Positions 16,075 through 25,588 are shown, counted from the stretch's first letter. The stretch is 64,000 bases of DNA from an uncultured Porphyromonadaceae bacterium (GCA_902491625.1 CABUIO010000006.1:1-64000); one strand, 5' to 3'. A program made the numbers and translations. The notes: generated by a model from the letters alone, not told the origin.

Positions 16075-17853
16075 TTACATGCGGCGCGGCATTTCCATGC
16101 CGAGGAGTGCGGTGGCGTCCTTTAGGGTGCGTGCGGCGACGTAGGAGAGGAGCAGACGCATGGAGCGGCGCTTGTCGTCTTCCTCGCGCAGGATCGGGCA
16201 GTCGTGGTAGAACTGGTTGTATTCCTTGGCGAGCTCGTAGGCATAATTGGCGATGAGCGCGGGGGAATAGCTGTCTCCGGCTTCTTTCACCACGTCGGGG
16301 AAAGCGGCGATGCGTTGGATCAGCGCGGTCTCCTTGTCGTTGAGTTCCATCTCGCCGTCCACGGCCTCTGGAGTCGTGACTCCGGCCTTGTCAAGCAGCG
16401 AGTTGATGCGCGCGTAGGTGTATTGCAGGAAGGGTCCGGTGTTGCCGTTGAAGTCGATCGACTCCTTGGGGTTGAAGAGCATGTTCTTCTTGGGATCGAC
16501 CTTGAGGAGGAAATATTTCAGTGCGCCGAGTCCGATCACGCGTGCGATGTCGGCGGCTTCCTCGGCTGTGAAATCCTTCAGCCGGTCGGCCGACATGTCG
16601 GCGGCGGTGGCTATCATCGAGTCCATGAGGTCGTCGGCGTCGACGACTGTGCCCTCGCGGCTCTTCATCTTGCCCTCGGGAAGCTCGACCATACCGTAGG
16701 AGAAGTGCACGAGATCCTTGCCCCACTTGAATCCGAGGCGGTCGAGAAGGATGGAGAGCACCTGAAAATGGTAGTTCTGCTCGTTGCCGACTACGTAGAT
16801 CATCTTGTCGATGGGATAGTCGCGGTAGCGGAGCTTGGCGGTGCCGATGTCCTGGGTCATGTAGACCGAAGTGCCGTCGGAGCGGAGCAGCAGTTTCTCG
16901 TCGAGGCCGTCGGAGCTGAGGTCGGCCCAGACGGAGCCGTCCTCGCGGCGGTACATCTTGCCCTCCTCGACGCCCTTGAGCACCAGCTCCTTCCCTTCGA
17001 GGTAGGTGTTGCTCTCGTAGTATATCTTGTCGAAGCCCACGCCCATGCGGCGGTAGGTCTCGTCGAAGCCTTCATAGACCCAGCCGTTCATCATCTCCCA
17101 GAGTTTGCGCACCTCGGGGTCGCCCTGCTCCCAGAGCACGAGCATGGCGCGTGCCTCCTTCATCAGCGGCGACGCTTCCTTTGCCTCCTCCTCGCTCATG
17201 CCTTTGGCCATCAGATCGCTGACCTCCTGCTTGTAGTGCTTGTCGAAGGCCACGTAGAAGTCGCCGATGAGGTGGTCGCCCTTCTTGCCGGCTGACTGGG
17301 GAGTGGCGCCGTCGCCCCACTTCTTCCATGCAAGCATCGACTTGCAGATGTGGATGCCGCGGTCGTTGACGATGTTGGTCTTGACGACACGGTTGCCGTT
17401 GGCCTCCAGGATGCGTGCGAGCGAATAGCCGAGCAGATTGTTGCGCACATGGCCCAGATGCAGCGGCTTGTTGGTGTTTGGGGAGCTGTATTCCACCATC
17501 ACGAGCGGCGAGTCGGCAGTAGCCTCCTTATAGCCGAAATGCGGCATGGCGGCGATGCGGTTGAGGCTCTCCACGAGGGTGCCGGTCGAGATGGTGAGGT
17601 TAAGGAAACCTTTGATTACGTTGAACGCGGCGACGGAAGGCTCGTTGTCGAGGAGCCACTGTCCGATCTCCTTGCCTGTCTCTTCGGGCGATTTACGGGA
17701 AAGTCGTGTGAAAGGGAATGTCACGAGGGTGTAGTTGCCCTCGAAATCCTTTCTTGTCGGGGATACGTTTACACTCCCGGCGGCGGGAGCCGAGCCGTAA
17801 AGTGCCTCCACTGCCTTGGCGGAAGCCTGTTCCACTATTTTTTCTATCTGCAT
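16075..17853 (-). CDS. argS: Arginyl-tRNA synthetase
   Basis: This class I synthetase charges tRNA-Arg. From ATG 17853 it has 592 residues. The ArgS N-terminal tRNA-binding domain (about 1-115) is followed by the HIGH-type motif HLGHVRNN, a KMSKS-type GKMKSREGT and a C-terminal anticodon-binding helical domain ending LGMEMPRRM. The open frame continues upstream to 18066, but that part would overlap the HAD gene and is low-complexity Arg-rich. The inner ATG also follows a good promoter. Confidence 0.96.
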   Translation of the reverse strand: MQIEKIVEQASAKAVEALYGSAPAAGSVNVSPTRKDFEGNYTLVTFPFTRLSRKSPEETGKEIGQWLLDNEPSVAAFNVIKGFLNLTISTGTLVESLNRIAAMPHFGYKEATADSPLVMVEYSSPNTNKPLHLGHVRNNLLGYSLARILEANGNRVVKTNIVNDRGIHICKSMLAWKKWGDGATPQSAGKKGDHLIGDFYVAFDKHYKQEVSDLMAKGMSEEEAKEASPLMKEARAMLVLWEQGDPEVRKLWEMMNGWVYEGFDETYRRMGVGFDKIYYESNTYLEGKELVLKGVEEGKMYRREDGSVWADLSSDGLDEKLLLRSDGTSVYMTQDIGTAKLRYRDYPIDKMIYVVGNEQNYHFQVLSILLDRLGFKWGKDLVHFSYGMVELPEGKMKSREGTVVDADDLMDSMIATAADMSADRLKDFTAEEAADIARVIGLGALKYFLLKVDPKKNMLFNPKESIDFNGNTGPFLQYTYARINSLLDKAGVTTPEAVDGEMELNDKETALIQRIAAFPDVVKEAGDSYSPALIANYAYELAKEYNQFYHDCPILREEDDKRRSMRLLLSYVAARTLKDATALLGMEMPRRM

Positions 17854-17882
17854 TGTCTGTATATCTTGTATCTTGGGAAGCG

Positions 17883-17914
17883 CAAAATTAGCTAAAAGTC
17901 TGCAAATGCGCAAA
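17883..17914 (-). promoter_or_regulatory. argS promoter
   Basis: On the minus strand, TTTG (17914-17911) and TAATTTTG (17890-17883) are separated by exactly 20 bp, an excellent Bacteroidetes promoter. It gives a leader of about 25-30 nt before ATG 17853 and supports that start. Confidence 0.8.
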
Positions 17915-17921
17915 CAAGCCT

Positions 17922-18518
17922 TTATTTCACAAGGATGTGGCGCGCGTCGGGGAAGCGGCGGAAGAGCGGCAGATCGTCGGGATGGTCGGTGATGACGAGC
18001 GTCACGGGCAGCTGCATCCTCCCGGCGAGGCTCTCGGCGGCGTCTGCCTTGCGTTCGCCGCGACATTCTGCATAGGGGACCCCTTTCGCGGCCTCGGGCG
18101 TGCAGAGCACGGTCGAGATTCCGGCCTCGCGGGCTATCAGGGGCGCGTATTCCCCGGCGGCGGCCGTGGCAAGCACGATGTGCGCTCCTTCGCGCCGCGC
18201 CTCGTCGAGCATCGACGTGACTTCGGGGTTGAACAGTCGGCTCATTGCCCTTGCGAACGCCTCTATGTCTGTCTGATTCAGTATGTTGTGACTACGTAGC
18301 ATGACGCAGCGCTTCACCCTCACATGGCTCACGAGGCGCATCCGCCGCAAGGCGAGCATCGTGCCTATGACGGCAAAATCCCACAGTCTCAGCCGTCGCC
18401 ATGACCTGCGCAGCACGAGCCGCGCGAAGTGAGGCCACGTGTTCCCCTTCACCAACGTACCGTCAAGATCCACAAGCGTGATCGACGTGAAGTCGCTATG
18501 TTTGGGTTTGTCTGTCAT
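17922..18518 (-). CDS. HAD-superfamily phosphatase (HAD-IB-like)
   Basis: This encodes 198 residues with an intact HAD active site: motif I VDLDGTLVKGN (about 16-26), motif II LATAA, and motif IV ITDHPDDLPLF near the C-terminus. A basic helical cap follows motif I. The substrate is unknown. It overlaps the phosphoribosyltransferase gene by 4 nt, which overlaps GT2 in turn, so the three are translationally coupled. A related protein at 48.3 kb has lost the catalytic aspartate. Confidence 0.82.
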   Translation of the reverse strand: MTDKPKHSDFTSITLVDLDGTLVKGNTWPHFARLVLRRSWRRLRLWDFAVIGTMLALRRMRLVSHVRVKRCVMLRSHNILNQTDIEAFARAMSRLFNPEVTSMLDEARREGAHIVLATAAAGEYAPLIAREAGISTVLCTPEAAKGVPYAECRGERKADAAESLAGRMQLPVTLVITDHPDDLPLFRRFPDARHILVK

Positions 18519-19075
18519 TTATAATCGAGCGACCAAGGGAAGCGCAGCAATGTGTCGCCTCGCCAGAGTGTGTAATCGGGATTGATGGCCGGATGCGCGG
18601 TGGTGACGGCAAGCACCGCCGTACGGATGTCAGCCTCGGGTGCCGTGGCGGCTATCGCCTCGGCCACGGAGAGCAGCGTGCCTCCGCTGTCTACGGCGTC
18701 GTCGACAATCAGCACCCTCTCGCTGCCGCAGTCGGCCAGTGCGGCGGCGACGGAGTCGGGGAGAGCCACCTCGCGGCGCCTCGCGGGCTTCGCCGAGGCA
18801 CGTCGCGACTCATAGCGCCGCAGCATGTCGGCAAGCCACGCCGGGAGTGCGCGCAGCAGCCGCCGCGCGCGGCGTTTCCGCTCCGTGGCCGGACGCCGCA
18901 GCGCCACCTCATGGTAATCCGCGCCGGGAAAGTGAGCGGCCACGCGCCGTCCCACCTCGCCGCCGCCGGTGAGTATCCCCACGACGATGCGCGGACTCGG
19001 CGGCGCTATCTCGCGCGCAAGCCTTTCGCACGCCGCGTCGAGGTCGGCGGGATGGAGTGTGACAACCTTTTTCAT
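18515..19075 (-). CDS. Phosphoribosyltransferase-fold protein
   Basis: This 186-residue protein has the PRPP-binding loop RVLIVDDAVDSGGTLL (about 120-135), a hydrophobic first strand and a glycine loop VGILTGGGEVGRR. The middle is a very basic Arg/Ala-rich insertion (about 65-105). The acceptor base or substrate cannot be named. The 3' end is coupled to the HAD phosphatase and the 5' end to GT2. This suggests a sugar- or nucleotide-related pathway, but no known three-gene pathway is recognised. Confidence 0.78.
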   Translation of the reverse strand: MKKVVTLHPADLDAACERLAREIAPPSPRIVVGILTGGGEVGRRVAAHFPGADYHEVALRRPATERKRRARRLLRALPAWLADMLRRYESRRASAKPARRREVALPDSVAAALADCGSERVLIVDDAVDSGGTLLSVAEAIAATAPEADIRTAVLAVTTAHPAINPDYTLWRGDTLLRFPWSLDYK

Positions 19076-20049
19076 CTCTGTGGCAATATTTTGGCAAGCA
19101 GACGCATGGCACCGCGTCCGCCGTATGAGGCGAGTGCGCCGAGTCTGTTTTTCAGTCTAACGCCGCGCCCGAAGAGGGAGCCTCGGCGGTGGTGGCGGAT
19201 CACCTCCAGGCAGCGCCGTTCCGCCTCCGCGCTGACATCGCCGTAGCTGTACATCACTAACAGAATGTTGCAGTGGGCGCCGAAGCGGCGGTCGGCGGCG
19301 GCGCGTTCGAGAGGTGTGCCGCGAAAGAATCCGTACATGCGGTCGGTGACGTCGAGCACGTCGAAGCGCTCCGGCGTGAGGCTGCGCATGAAGCTGCCGT
19401 CGTGGCGCCGGTAGAAATATAACTCCCCGGGGAGCAGAGCGACGCGTCGGGCACGCCCGATGACGCGGTATCCGAGGTCGAGGTCTTCGTAGCGGCAGTG
19501 CCGGAACCGCAGCGGCTCGGGGCTTTCAAAGAGATTACGGCGATAGAGGCTGCCGCTCATGCTCGCCTCGACGCCGCGCCGCAGCAGCAGACGCCTGAGC
19601 ACCTCCGCGGAATCGAGCCTTTCGGCGGCGCTGTCGGAGAAGCGCTCGAATGAGTCAGGAATGTCGCCGTGGCGCTGCCGGGGGATTACAATGTCGGTGT
19701 CGGGCGACTGCGCCGCTGCGGCAAGAGTCAGTTCAAGCGCCTGAGGATGAAGCGTATCGTCGGCATCAAGCGGCAACACCCACTCCGTCGCGGCGACGTC
19801 GAGAGCCGCATTGCGCGCTGCCGACACGCCGCCGTGGGGCAGCGTCAGGAGCGTGAAGCGGCCGTCCTTCTCCGCGAAACGTCGCGCGATCGCCGCCGTC
19901 TCGTCGGTGCTTCCGTCGTCGGCCACGACCACGCGCCACGACGCCGCAGTCTGCTCCGAGACACTCCTCAGAGCCTCACCGAGCCACTGCGCCGCATTGA
20001 ACGCCGGCACAATCACCGTCACATCGCTATGTCCGCATGCTTCTGTCAT
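19072..20049 (-). CDS. Family 2 glycosyltransferase
   Basis: This 325-residue GT-A enzyme shows TVIVPAFNAAQWLGEAL, VADDGSTDETA, GVSAARNAALD and the metal-binding LDADDTLHP, followed by a variable acceptor domain ending in a basic segment. It should transfer a sugar from a nucleotide donor to a surface-glycan precursor. It is first in the GT2-PRT-HAD set. A TATCTTTG box ends 7 nt before its ATG, and no good alternative start exists further in, so a leaderless mRNA is likely. Confidence 0.88.
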   Translation of the reverse strand: MTEACGHSDVTVIVPAFNAAQWLGEALRSVSEQTAASWRVVVADDGSTDETAAIARRFAEKDGRFTLLTLPHGGVSAARNAALDVAATEWVLPLDADDTLHPQALELTLAAAAQSPDTDIVIPRQRHGDIPDSFERFSDSAAERLDSAEVLRRLLLRRGVEASMSGSLYRRNLFESPEPLRFRHCRYEDLDLGYRVIGRARRVALLPGELYFYRRHDGSFMRSLTPERFDVLDVTDRMYGFFRGTPLERAAADRRFGAHCNILLVMYSYGDVSAEAERRCLEVIRHHRRGSLFGRGVRLKNRLGALASYGGRGAMRLLAKILPQR

Positions 20050-20056
20050 CGAGCCA

Positions 20057-20064
20057 CAAAGATA
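20057..20064 (-). promoter_or_regulatory. -7 promoter box directly before the GT2 start
   Basis: On the minus strand this reads TATCTTTG, separated from the ATG by only 7 nt. A clear -33 TTTG at 19-21 bp was not found. Confidence 0.5.
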
Positions 20065-20084
20065 CGGAAATTTTTCAAAGCGGC

Positions 20085-20276
20085 TGTGTCAAAATGCAGC
20101 GAAGCTGCTGATTCCTTATAACCTCAGGTTGATACCTGAGGTCGCGTCATCAATGGGATTATGCCTCGGAGAGGCTTATTAATCAGCATCTTCGATGCAT
20201 TCATCTCTTTGTCTTACCGCCCCGCGCAGCAGCGTGGGGTTACAGGTAATAAGCAGCTTCGCTGCATTTTGACACA
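20085..20276. repeat. 192-bp palindromic element with 25-bp perfect terminal inverted repeats
   Basis: The 25 bases at 20085-20109 are the exact reverse complement of 20252-20276. Inside are smaller palindromes: CCTCAGGTTGATACCTGAGG, GCCTCGGAGAGGC and GCATCTTCGATGC. No open frame is present. The structure resembles a non-autonomous MITE or REP cluster. Confidence 0.8.
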
Positions 20277-20328
20277 CCTTCTTTGAAAAAATAGTTCGGC
20301 ATGGTTCCCCATAGTTCGCCCCAAAAAA

Positions 20329-20370
20329 GATGGTTAATGATGGTTGGCATCAATGGTTAAAGATGGTTTG
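20329..20370 (+). repeat. Four GATGGTT-type direct repeats
   Basis: ATGGTT occurs four times in about 40 bp (near 20330, 20339, 20353 and 20363), after two ATAGTTCG motifs (20291-20318). The cluster lies about 95 bp upstream of the presumed promoter of the 1533-residue protein and could be a regulator-binding array. This is inference only. Confidence 0.4.
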
Positions 20371-20462
20371 AAAAATGTTGTTCGGGGCTGAGCAATAACT
20401 TTTAATAATATTATTAACATTTTTTAACATCAGAGGGGAGGTAAAAAGTCGTAGTTCGGTTG

Positions 20463-20470
20463 TACCTTTG
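20463..20470 (+). promoter_or_regulatory. -7 box before the large secreted-protein gene
   Basis: TACCTTTG followed by C matches the consensus box, but a -33 TTTG was not found. If it is used, the mRNA has a leader of about 300 nt (20474-20776) with no open frame of note. Confidence 0.5.
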
Positions 20471-20776
20471 CATCGATTATTCGCGAAACGGAGGGAAATT
20501 CGGCTTGTGCCGGAAAAACACACTTGTCGGCGCTCTGACGTCGGCAGAAACATGCGTAAAAGCTTGGAGTAAAAGCAAATAGAAAAGTCCGATGCCAAAC
20601 GTGCCACCGTGGTAACGAAACAAGGAGTAAACTGAATTGATACAGGATCCTCGACGACAGCATTCGGGAGCCTCGACCGCCGACGCGTGCGGAAAAGATC
20701 CTTCCGCTGTTTGCTTGGGATTGGTAAGATCAGGCTATATCGACGAAAACGACTAACATAACTAATAAACACTAAC

Positions 20777-23700
20777 ATGCAACACATGATTAAACTCAAA
20801 AAATTGCGGCGAAGTGCCGTGCGGCTCCTCTTGCTTATAGCCGCTCTCGTCGCCCTCTCTCCCAACGCTTCCGCGTGGTATCTCCGAGGAAATTTCCCCA
20901 AGACCGGAGAATCATCAATAAGTGATAATTGGTCTGAAGGCGTCGAGATGAAAAATGGAAACACCGTTAACGAGTATGTGTTCGGTGTGCTGGATTCCGA
21001 CGGCGAGGCAGTAATAAAGCTTACCGGAAATAAAAGCGATTGGAGCGGAGATAATCTCGGAGGCAACGGAGACCAGACCATTTCCGAGACAGGCGGTTCC
21101 GTCTCGTTGAAAAATGACGGCAACAGCGGCAACATCACGATCAAGCTTAGCGCGGCTTATAAATACACTCTTAAGTGGAGTGGGTCGGGAGCCGGTACGC
21201 TGACCGTCACACGTACTTTTTCTCCGGATGCCGACGCGTATTATATATATTACGGAGAAGCAAACCAGAGCTGGAAGCGTGTCAAGATGAAAAAGCTTGG
21301 CGACAATCTCTGGGGAGGCAGTTTCAAGCCGGGTGCCAACGACCTTTTCAAGATAGCCAAATACGATGCTTCCGGCAATGAGACGCTCTATGGATATGCG
21401 TCTGCGTTGAGCAACGGTGTGCCTTTCACGGTTTCAACAACTGTAGGCAATGCGATAAGCCTTGGAAGCAATACCGCTCATGAAGTTACATCGGTATTGT
21501 TCAATTCCTCGACATGCAGAACTACATGTACATGGAAAGATATTTCCCGTGACCCTTATAGCAATGTGGAGACTGAATATCCGGTGATATATCTGCTTGG
21601 TGAAGGTCTCAATGGTCAACGTCCATCGCCTGAATGGAGAATGAAAAAAGTGTCTGAGGGCAAATATGAGCTTGAGTTTACCGCCCGCGACACGAAAATG
21701 GTCGTTTGGGCCGGCGATGACAATAATTGGAAGAATTACAAATATTATGCCTACCGATACGACAACGCCATAAACGGCGGTCGAGAGGTCGCTTCATGGA
21801 GCAATGAGAATAACTCCATGTTCGATTGGAAGTACGTAAAGAAGAATCTTCCAAAAGGTGAGACGGAAAACAAGGGCGACCTTTATCCCGGACGCAGGTA
21901 TAAGGCTACTCTTGAAAATGGCGCTCTGAAAATAGAGCCGCTTGACGAGGAAAAGAACTGTCCTCCCTATATGTCGCTCGTGGGCTACCATTTCAAGCAG
22001 ACCGACGGCTATCTCACTCCTATGGGACTCGACGGTATAAAGACTGGTACAACGAATGCCTCGGGATGGCAGGAAGCATGGATCCAGTTCGGCGAGGATA
22101 CCCAGCCGATAAAGGATAGATTCGGCAACGTGGCCTACAACACCATGTGGCCGCCGAAGAATCCCGTGTATTTCTACGTTCAGCCCGATGCAGCCGGCGA
22201 GTATATCGAGATCAGTTCCGCTACGCTCCAGATGAAGCCGGAGACCGATGCCTCAGGCAAGCCTCTTGTCATGAAGGGAAGCGACTGGAAGAACTACGCC
22301 CGGGGCACTCATCCCATTTCCGGCAATACCGATTCCGGAAAGGAATATTACAATCTCTTCAGCGACAGTTACAATGGCGGTGTGGGTCAGAAACAGCGTC
22401 TGCGCGACGATTCCCAATACATCCGCTATGTGGCCAACAATGTATGGATCCTTGGTTCGGCAAAGATATGGACCGGATGGGGAGGAACAAATACGGAGAA
22501 CGCCGACAACATAGCCAACTGGTCGAACCATGCCAACTGGGGTATCGCCGGTGTCTATGACAACGACGGCGGAACGGAGATCACCGGTCAGGAGCCCTGG
22601 AACCTGAAGGCCGAGGCCGGCAACTTCTCTTTCAAGGAGCCTACATATTTCGGCACCGTGGAGGTGTTCTATTGTGTGGACAAAGGCGGTAACTACGGCG
22701 ACACCTATACCGGCACCGGCGCGTCGGATTTCGGCGCCATGTACGACGGATGTATCTTCTATACCACCAAGGCCAAGGGCGATGCGCAGATCCTTGCCAA
22801 GAATGATGCGAAGTATGAGAAAGCCTACTACAGATTCTCCGCCGACTTCCCGACCCAGAACGTTACTTCCTACAAGATCTACCGCCGCGACGCCGCGGCC
22901 GGAGGAAGCACCGGCGCGACAGTCTATTGCGACAAGACAGGAAAAGCCGTGTCGCGCGACGAGGCGCTTGTCGAGCAGGGCACGGGCCTGAACCAGTCGA
23001 CCTCAGACTTCACCACGGCGCACAACGAATATTCCGAAGAGAAGCAGATGGAGCCGGATCTCGCCAACGGACGCTACCGCTACGAGATGGAGATAACCTT
23101 CGCCGACGGCTCCTCGGCCATCGTGCAGTCCCCTATCGTGACCATCAAGACCCTGAAGATGCCTCTGACGCTCAACAGCTACCAGCTCGTGAAGCGCATC
23201 AACTGCAAGGATAAGGCCGACGGCGGCGACGGACTCGGAAACGCTGAGTTCGGAGATTCTGCGAACACATATTACATAACTTTCGCAGGCCCCACGTTCA
23301 ATTCGAGCGAGGAGACCAACGGTTCGGCGGATGTCTATCTCGTAAAGGTCAAGGTTGACAATCCCAACTGGGATGACAGCCTGAAAGACAAGGATGGCAA
23401 TGCGTTGGCATCGAAGGATACGGACACTAATCCCAAATTTGTGGAGGCAAGGAAGCTTACCCTTGCCGATGTCAAGGCATCCGACGTCATGAAAGCCGAA
23501 TACGCAGGAAAGACTGACGAGGAACTTGCCGAAATACCTCTCGGTGACCTTATCGACTACGGCAACGGCAAATACTTCCGCTTCAGCACCAAGATCGTGG
23601 TGGTGAGCAACTATTTCGGCAGCGAATACACCATCGAAAAGAATGCTGACGGAGAGTATCTTTATAATTGCTACGATGTCTCTAATACGGCAGTTGAGCC

Positions 23701-25378
23701 GAAGAAGATCTACAATGATACTTCCAACGATGTAGATAATGACCCCGATACAGGCAAAGAGCGCAGACGCTACATCGCGGTGTACGAGCCTGCGATCGAC
23801 GACGCCTCCGGATTCCGTTACTCTCTGCGTCTTGACGCCGAATATACCTATGCCGTAGAGGACGACACGAAGCTCGGCACCTCAAGCGCTTACATGCCCA
23901 ACAACTGGCTCGTGGTTCCGGAGGCCAAGCTTATAGCCGACGAGAGCCGTCTCCAGATGTTCTACGGTTCCGACCTGACCTCAGGCACGGACAATGAAGT
24001 GGTCGACGAGTTCAAATATACTTTCCCTGAGGGCAAGGAGCAGACTCTCACCGGTGCACGTTACCAGCAGCTGAGGAAGAGGGTCGTGATAGAGCGTCCG
24101 AACGTCACTCTGCGCTACCGCGCGCTTGTGGCCCAATATATCAAAGACAAGTCTCCGGAGGATGTCAAGCCGGGACTCGAAGCCTCCGAGGCGCCGATAT
24201 TCGACGGCATGTTCGACCTCAAGATCGAGGGTCGTGACCCTAAAGAGGCTCCTCTGAAGATGGCCGTGCGCAACGACTATACGATCGAGGGCCATCCCGA
24301 ATGGTACGTATACCACGGCGAGACCAAGCGTCCCTTCTACTTCTATACGATGGAATCCACCCATCCCAACTATAGCGCGGATAAACCGTATCAGGGCAAG
24401 CTTATCAAGGCCGAGGTCTACGGTGCGTTCGGCAACGTGCCTCTCTATCGCCGTTGGGAAAACGCGAGCATACTTGGCCTGAAGATGGACGACAACGCGC
24501 CCGAGAACGCCTACAAGTCTGTTCAGAACGGCATACCGTCCACAGATGAGCTGCCTGCCGGTACTGACAAGGCCAACAGCAACCAGCCGATACAGATAGT
24601 GGAGGCTTCGCTCCTTTACAATAAAGTGGGCGACGATCCCAATCCACATCTTATGGACTCTTTCAAATTCAAGATCTATCTTGACAGCAAGACGGTGAAC
24701 AAGGCTTATTCCGTGAATGGCGACGGCACCATGAACGAGACCGAAAACAATCCGAGCAAGCCTCTGCTTTTCACACATGACAGCGACAAGGACTATTACT
24801 ATGTGCGCGTGATGAGGAAGGACTATGACAAGCCCGCATCGAATGTGGACAAGACGCCGCTCTATGAGGCTGTCGTCAAGGCCAGCGACATGTACAATGG
24901 TTTCACCACCGACCTCCTCAGCGCCGATTTCGGTCCCTGGTGGGACGGCCAGCTCGATTGGGTGAGAAACAATCGCTACTACAAGAACGTACAGCTTGAG
25001 ATCTGCCATATCTATCCTTTCAAATATGGCACGAAGTCCGATACCGAACCTACGACTCCGGAGGTGCAGTCGGCTCCCGGACGTTTCCGCGCCGACACTC
25101 AGACTCAGGGTTACGAGCCTGTGATGGCGCAGCCGATGAAGTTCAACCTCTATGACGAGGATTATGACATCCCGACTTCGGCTGACAGCATCCTCGACGG
25201 CATCGACGGCGGCAGCGTAGTGGCCGGTGTGGGCTTCATCGAGGTTTCAGGCCATGGTGTGGAGATCTATTCCGCCGAGGGCAGCAAGGTTGCCGAAGGC
25301 GAGGGTCGCCATGACCTCGGCGCCGGAGTGTATGTGGTCCGCGTCAGCGGCCGCACGCAGAAGGTGATCGTACGCTAA
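20777..25378 (+). CDS. Large secreted protein with a T9SS-like C-terminal tail
   Basis: This encodes 1533 residues. A signal peptide (about 1-32, ending NASA) is followed by many beta-rich segments heavy in Tyr, Trp, Asn, Asp and Lys. Residues around 150-210 (YYIYYGEANQSWKRVKM and LFKIAKYDASGNETLYG) and 275-330 look like carbohydrate-binding or fibronectin-like modules. The last 45 residues (GVEIYSAEGSKVAEGEGRHDL, then GVYVVRV, then KVIVR) match the pattern of a type IX secretion sorting domain. I see no catalytic domain. A cell-surface or exported adhesin or glycan-binding role is likely but unproven. An ATG at codon 4 is an alternative start. A terminator follows 75 nt downstream. Confidence 0.8.
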   Translation: MQHMIKLKKLRRSAVRLLLLIAALVALSPNASAWYLRGNFPKTGESSISDNWSEGVEMKNGNTVNEYVFGVLDSDGEAVIKLTGNKSDWSGDNLGGNGDQTISETGGSVSLKNDGNSGNITIKLSAAYKYTLKWSGSGAGTLTVTRTFSPDADAYYIYYGEANQSWKRVKMKKLGDNLWGGSFKPGANDLFKIAKYDASGNETLYGYASALSNGVPFTVSTTVGNAISLGSNTAHEVTSVLFNSSTCRTTCTWKDISRDPYSNVETEYPVIYLLGEGLNGQRPSPEWRMKKVSEGKYELEFTARDTKMVVWAGDDNNWKNYKYYAYRYDNAINGGREVASWSNENNSMFDWKYVKKNLPKGETENKGDLYPGRRYKATLENGALKIEPLDEEKNCPPYMSLVGYHFKQTDGYLTPMGLDGIKTGTTNASGWQEAWIQFGEDTQPIKDRFGNVAYNTMWPPKNPVYFYVQPDAAGEYIEISSATLQMKPETDASGKPLVMKGSDWKNYARGTHPISGNTDSGKEYYNLFSDSYNGGVGQKQRLRDDSQYIRYVANNVWILGSAKIWTGWGGTNTENADNIANWSNHANWGIAGVYDNDGGTEITGQEPWNLKAEAGNFSFKEPTYFGTVEVFYCVDKGGNYGDTYTGTGASDFGAMYDGCIFYTTKAKGDAQILAKNDAKYEKAYYRFSADFPTQNVTSYKIYRRDAAAGGSTGATVYCDKTGKAVSRDEALVEQGTGLNQSTSDFTTAHNEYSEEKQMEPDLANGRYRYEMEITFADGSSAIVQSPIVTIKTLKMPLTLNSYQLVKRINCKDKADGGDGLGNAEFGDSANTYYITFAGPTFNSSEETNGSADVYLVKVKVDNPNWDDSLKDKDGNALASKDTDTNPKFVEARKLTLADVKASDVMKAEYAGKTDEELAEIPLGDLIDYGNGKYFRFSTKIVVVSNYFGSEYTIEKNADGEYLYNCYDVSNTAVEPKKIYNDTSNDVDNDPDTGKERRRYIAVYEPAIDDASGFRYSLRLDAEYTYAVEDDTKLGTSSAYMPNNWLVVPEAKLIADESRLQMFYGSDLTSGTDNEVVDEFKYTFPEGKEQTLTGARYQQLRKRVVIERPNVTLRYRALVAQYIKDKSPEDVKPGLEASEAPIFDGMFDLKIEGRDPKEAPLKMAVRNDYTIEGHPEWYVYHGETKRPFYFYTMESTHPNYSADKPYQGKLIKAEVYGAFGNVPLYRRWENASILGLKMDDNAPENAYKSVQNGIPSTDELPAGTDKANSNQPIQIVEASLLYNKVGDDPNPHLMDSFKFKIYLDSKTVNKAYSVNGDGTMNETENNPSKPLLFTHDSDKDYYYVRVMRKDYDKPASNVDKTPLYEAVVKASDMYNGFTTDLLSADFGPWWDGQLDWVRNNRYYKNVQLEICHIYPFKYGTKSDTEPTTPEVQSAPGRFRADTQTQGYEPVMAQPMKFNLYDEDYDIPTSADSILDGIDGGSVVAGVGFIEVSGHGVEIYSAEGSKVAEGEGRHDLGAGVYVVRVSGRTQKVIVR

Positions 25379-25453
25379 TGAAGTATAGAAACTTCACATA
25401 TACTTCAACAAGTAACACAATAATCATGTAATTTTTTAATTAGTTACCATTGT

Positions 25454-25488
25454 GCGGGCTTCGTCGTGAGACGCGGCCCGCTTTTTTT
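25454..25488 (+). terminator. Rho-independent terminator of the large secreted-protein gene
   Basis: The stem GCGGGC/GCCCGC with inner pairing CGTC/GACG is followed by seven T. It stands 75 nt after the stop codon. Confidence 0.9.
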
Positions 25489-25542
25489 GACCTTAAGGAC
25501 TTTAAGGACTTTAACGACTTTAACGACTTTAAGGATACTGGA
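25489..25542. repeat. Intergenic array of 9-bp units (GACTTTAAG family)
   Basis: GACCTTAAG, GACTTTAAG, GACTTTAAC, GACTTTAAC and GACTTTAAG are followed by a degenerate sixth unit. It begins directly at the end of the terminator T-run. Confidence 0.9.
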
Positions 25543-25588
25543 AACAAAGCCTTTTCGTTATTTGTCCAGAAACTTTTTTACAAAAACC

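Noticed and set aside
17854..18066. N-terminal extension of ArgS by 71 residues
   Set aside because: It would overlap the HAD gene, is Arg-rich and non-conserved, and lies over the argS promoter.
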